Position numbers and translations under genes: made by a program
Shown: piece by piece, positions 5,970 through 6,662 of the stretch
How positions within the stretch are numbered: position 1 is the stretch's first letter
Layout: each line of letters opens with the position of its first letter
Assembly (NCBI GenBank): GCA_025350445.1
Contig: JANXXV010000254.1
Coordinates: 1 to 6,662, forward strand
Length of the DNA stretch: 6,662 bases
DNA from: Bryobacteraceae bacterium
GTDB lineage: Bacteria; Acidobacteriota; Terriglobia; Bryobacterales; Bryobacteraceae
Direction: 5' to 3'
Notes under the pieces: generated by a model
The model's database searches: none
The model's input: only the letters and a program-made list of their open reading frames with translations
What the model was told of the DNA's origin: nothing

Positions 5970-6017
5970 AGCTTGGACGGCGGTCCCCCTGGACCGCGCC
6001 GGACGCCCCGTCCGGCT
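5970..6017 (+). repeat. double-hairpin palindromic element between convergent genes
   Basis: The element begins AGCTTGGACGGCGG. The first hairpin is CGGTCC (5981-5986), loop CCCT, GGACCG (5991-5996). The second is GCCGGAC (5998-6004), loop GCCCC, GTCCGGC (6010-6016). It shares ends, spacer and layout with the element at 1457-1509 and fills most of the 55-base gap between the 3' ends of the M1-like gene and the coiled-coil gene. It could work as a two-way terminator for these convergent genes, but neither side has an adjacent U-tract. Confidence 0.6.
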
Positions 6018-6022
6018 CTGAA

Positions 6023-6448
6023 CTACTTTTCTTTGAGTAATCGAAGATCATCTTCCAGCTCATAGATCCGATCTTCCATCACCTTCACCGGCTTGCCGGC
6101 GGCCTGCGTCTCGGCAAGCTTCTTCTTGTGTTTTTCGATCTGCTTCTCAAGCGCGGCGATTTTGGGCGATGGCAGCGAAGGCGGCGCCGGTGCCTCGGTT
6201 TTCAACACCGCCGGCTTGGCTTTGGCAGGCCGGACTTTGCTGGACTTCGAAGGCAAAGCGATCTTCTCACCGAAATCCTCAAGCAGTTCACGCTGCAACT
6301 GAAGCAGTTCCGTGGCGAGCTCATTGAACCTCGCAATCAGTTCTTTCTTCGCCTGATTTCTCAACTTCAGGTAGCTATTCTTCGCTTCGCGATATTGATC
6401 TATGGTGGTGGACATGAGTAGATTCTGAAAACTTGCAGCAACGGTCAT
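6023..6448 (-). CDS. hypothetical coiled-coil protein with Pro/Ala/Lys-rich linker, 141 aa
   Basis: I do not recognise a named family. The visible architecture is a heptad-rich helix at about 17-58 (IDQYREAKNSYLKL onward), then a Pro/Ala/Lys-rich, probably flexible linker (about 66-96, KVRPAKAKPA), then a second heptad-rich helix (97-141) that runs to the C-terminus with a Lys-rich EKHKKK patch. No signal peptide or membrane segment is seen. The N-terminal helix followed by a basic Ala/Pro/Lys segment recalls H-NS-like nucleoid proteins, but the C-terminal DNA-binding motif of that family is absent, so this stays a weak suggestion. The first ATG overlaps the modA stop (TAATG), which favours coupled translation from 6448. 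A second in-frame ATG at 6415 (MSTTIDQYREAK) would begin just before the helix and is a real alternative, since neither start has a Shine-Dalgarno. Confidence 0.7.
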   Translation of the reverse strand: MTVAASFQNLLMSTTIDQYREAKNSYLKLRNQAKKELIARFNELATELLQLQRELLEDFGEKIALPSKSSKVRPAKAKPAVLKTEAPAPPSLPSPKIAALEKQIEKHKKKLAETQAAGKPVKVMEDRIYELEDDLRLLKEK

Positions 6449-6662
6449 TATAGATCCCGTGTCTTATAACCGAATCTTCGCAATACGGCGCGCCCCTCAC
6501 TGCCTAGCAGAAACGCCGCGAACCTCCGGGCGGCATCCAGATGCTGCGTCTTAGCCGTGATGCCCAACTCTTGCACAATCGGCTCATGCAGGTTCTCATC
6601 GACGGGCATGACGGTTCCGGCCTCTTTCAACACCAATGAATATGCGGTGAACACGGCGTCCG
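6448..6662 (-). CDS. modA: molybdate ABC transporter substrate-binding protein, C-terminal part (cut by window edge)
   Basis: The frame is open through the window edge, and 70 complete codons plus the stop are visible. They read DAVFTAYSLVLKEAG, then VDENLHEPIVQELG, then AARRFAAFLLGSEGRAVLRRFGY, which is the standard C-terminal end of ModA proteins: the last beta strand with its ligand-proximal tyrosine region, the I-x-Q-x-x-x-I-type segment, and the final helices ending in GFGY/RFGY. ModA is the periplasmic molybdate/tungstate-binding component delivering oxyanion to the ModBC permease. The signal peptide and most of the binding cleft lie outside the window. The GTG at 6654 is internal, not the start. 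Its TAA stop overlaps the ATG of the coiled-coil gene by one base. In a standard operon modB and modC would follow; here an unrelated coiled-coil gene follows instead. Confidence 0.88.
   Translation of the reverse strand, partial: DAVFTAYSLVLKEAGTVMPVDENLHEPIVQELGITAKTQHLDAARRFAAFLLGSEGRAVLRRFGYKTRDL

Noticed and set aside
5998..6030. Standard intrinsic terminator for the M1-like gene
   Set aside because: The hairpin at 5998-6016 is followed by CTGAACTAC before any T-run, so the U-tract requirement is not met; termination there is possible but not shown.
6448..6654. Independent 68-aa gene starting at the GTG at 6654
   Set aside because: The frame stays open through the window edge and the codons before it (Asp-Ala) continue the ModA sequence, so this is the 3' end of modA.

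Overview
The window reads as ordinary chromosome of a GC-rich, Gram-negative soil-type bacterium, most likely an acidobacterium of the Solibacter/Bryobacter kind. The evidence is indirect: a lipid A gene (lpxB), exported proteins with signal peptides, lineage-flavoured hypothetical proteins and near-absence of Shine-Dalgarno sequences. The taxonomic call is an inference. I see no tRNA, rRNA, CRISPR array, transposase or phage gene. Coding density is high; the longest gap is about 190 bases.

Layout. On the minus strand at the left, an ATP-grasp ligase gene (1333-134) runs with a 2-base gap into the first 43 codons of an exported 5'-nucleotidase-type phosphoesterase (131-1, cut by the window edge). 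The gap 1334-1524 holds two GC-rich double-hairpin elements in inverted orientation. Next, also on the minus strand, comes a tight two-gene unit of unknown function (2804-2043 and 2040-1525). It diverges from lpxB (2841-4007, plus strand) across only 36 bases, where a perfect 8+8 palindrome overlaps the likely promoter. lpxB overlaps by 11 bases an exported M1-peptidase-like protein with C-terminal TPR repeats (3997-5967). A third double hairpin lies at 5970-6017 between convergent gene ends. On the minus strand beyond it are a coiled-coil protein (6448-6023) and, overlapping it by one base, the 3' end of a molybdate-binding protein gene (modA, cut by the window edge).

The most notable feature is the M1-like protein. 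It keeps the M1 fold signatures and the exact spacing of the zinc site, but all three zinc ligands, the catalytic glutamate and the catalytic tyrosine are replaced. It is therefore predicted to be a catalytically dead, exported pseudopeptidase fused to TPRs and co-transcribed with a lipid A biosynthesis gene. The other candidate novelty is the repeat family, whose three copies share ends and a two-hairpin architecture while their stem sequences differ.
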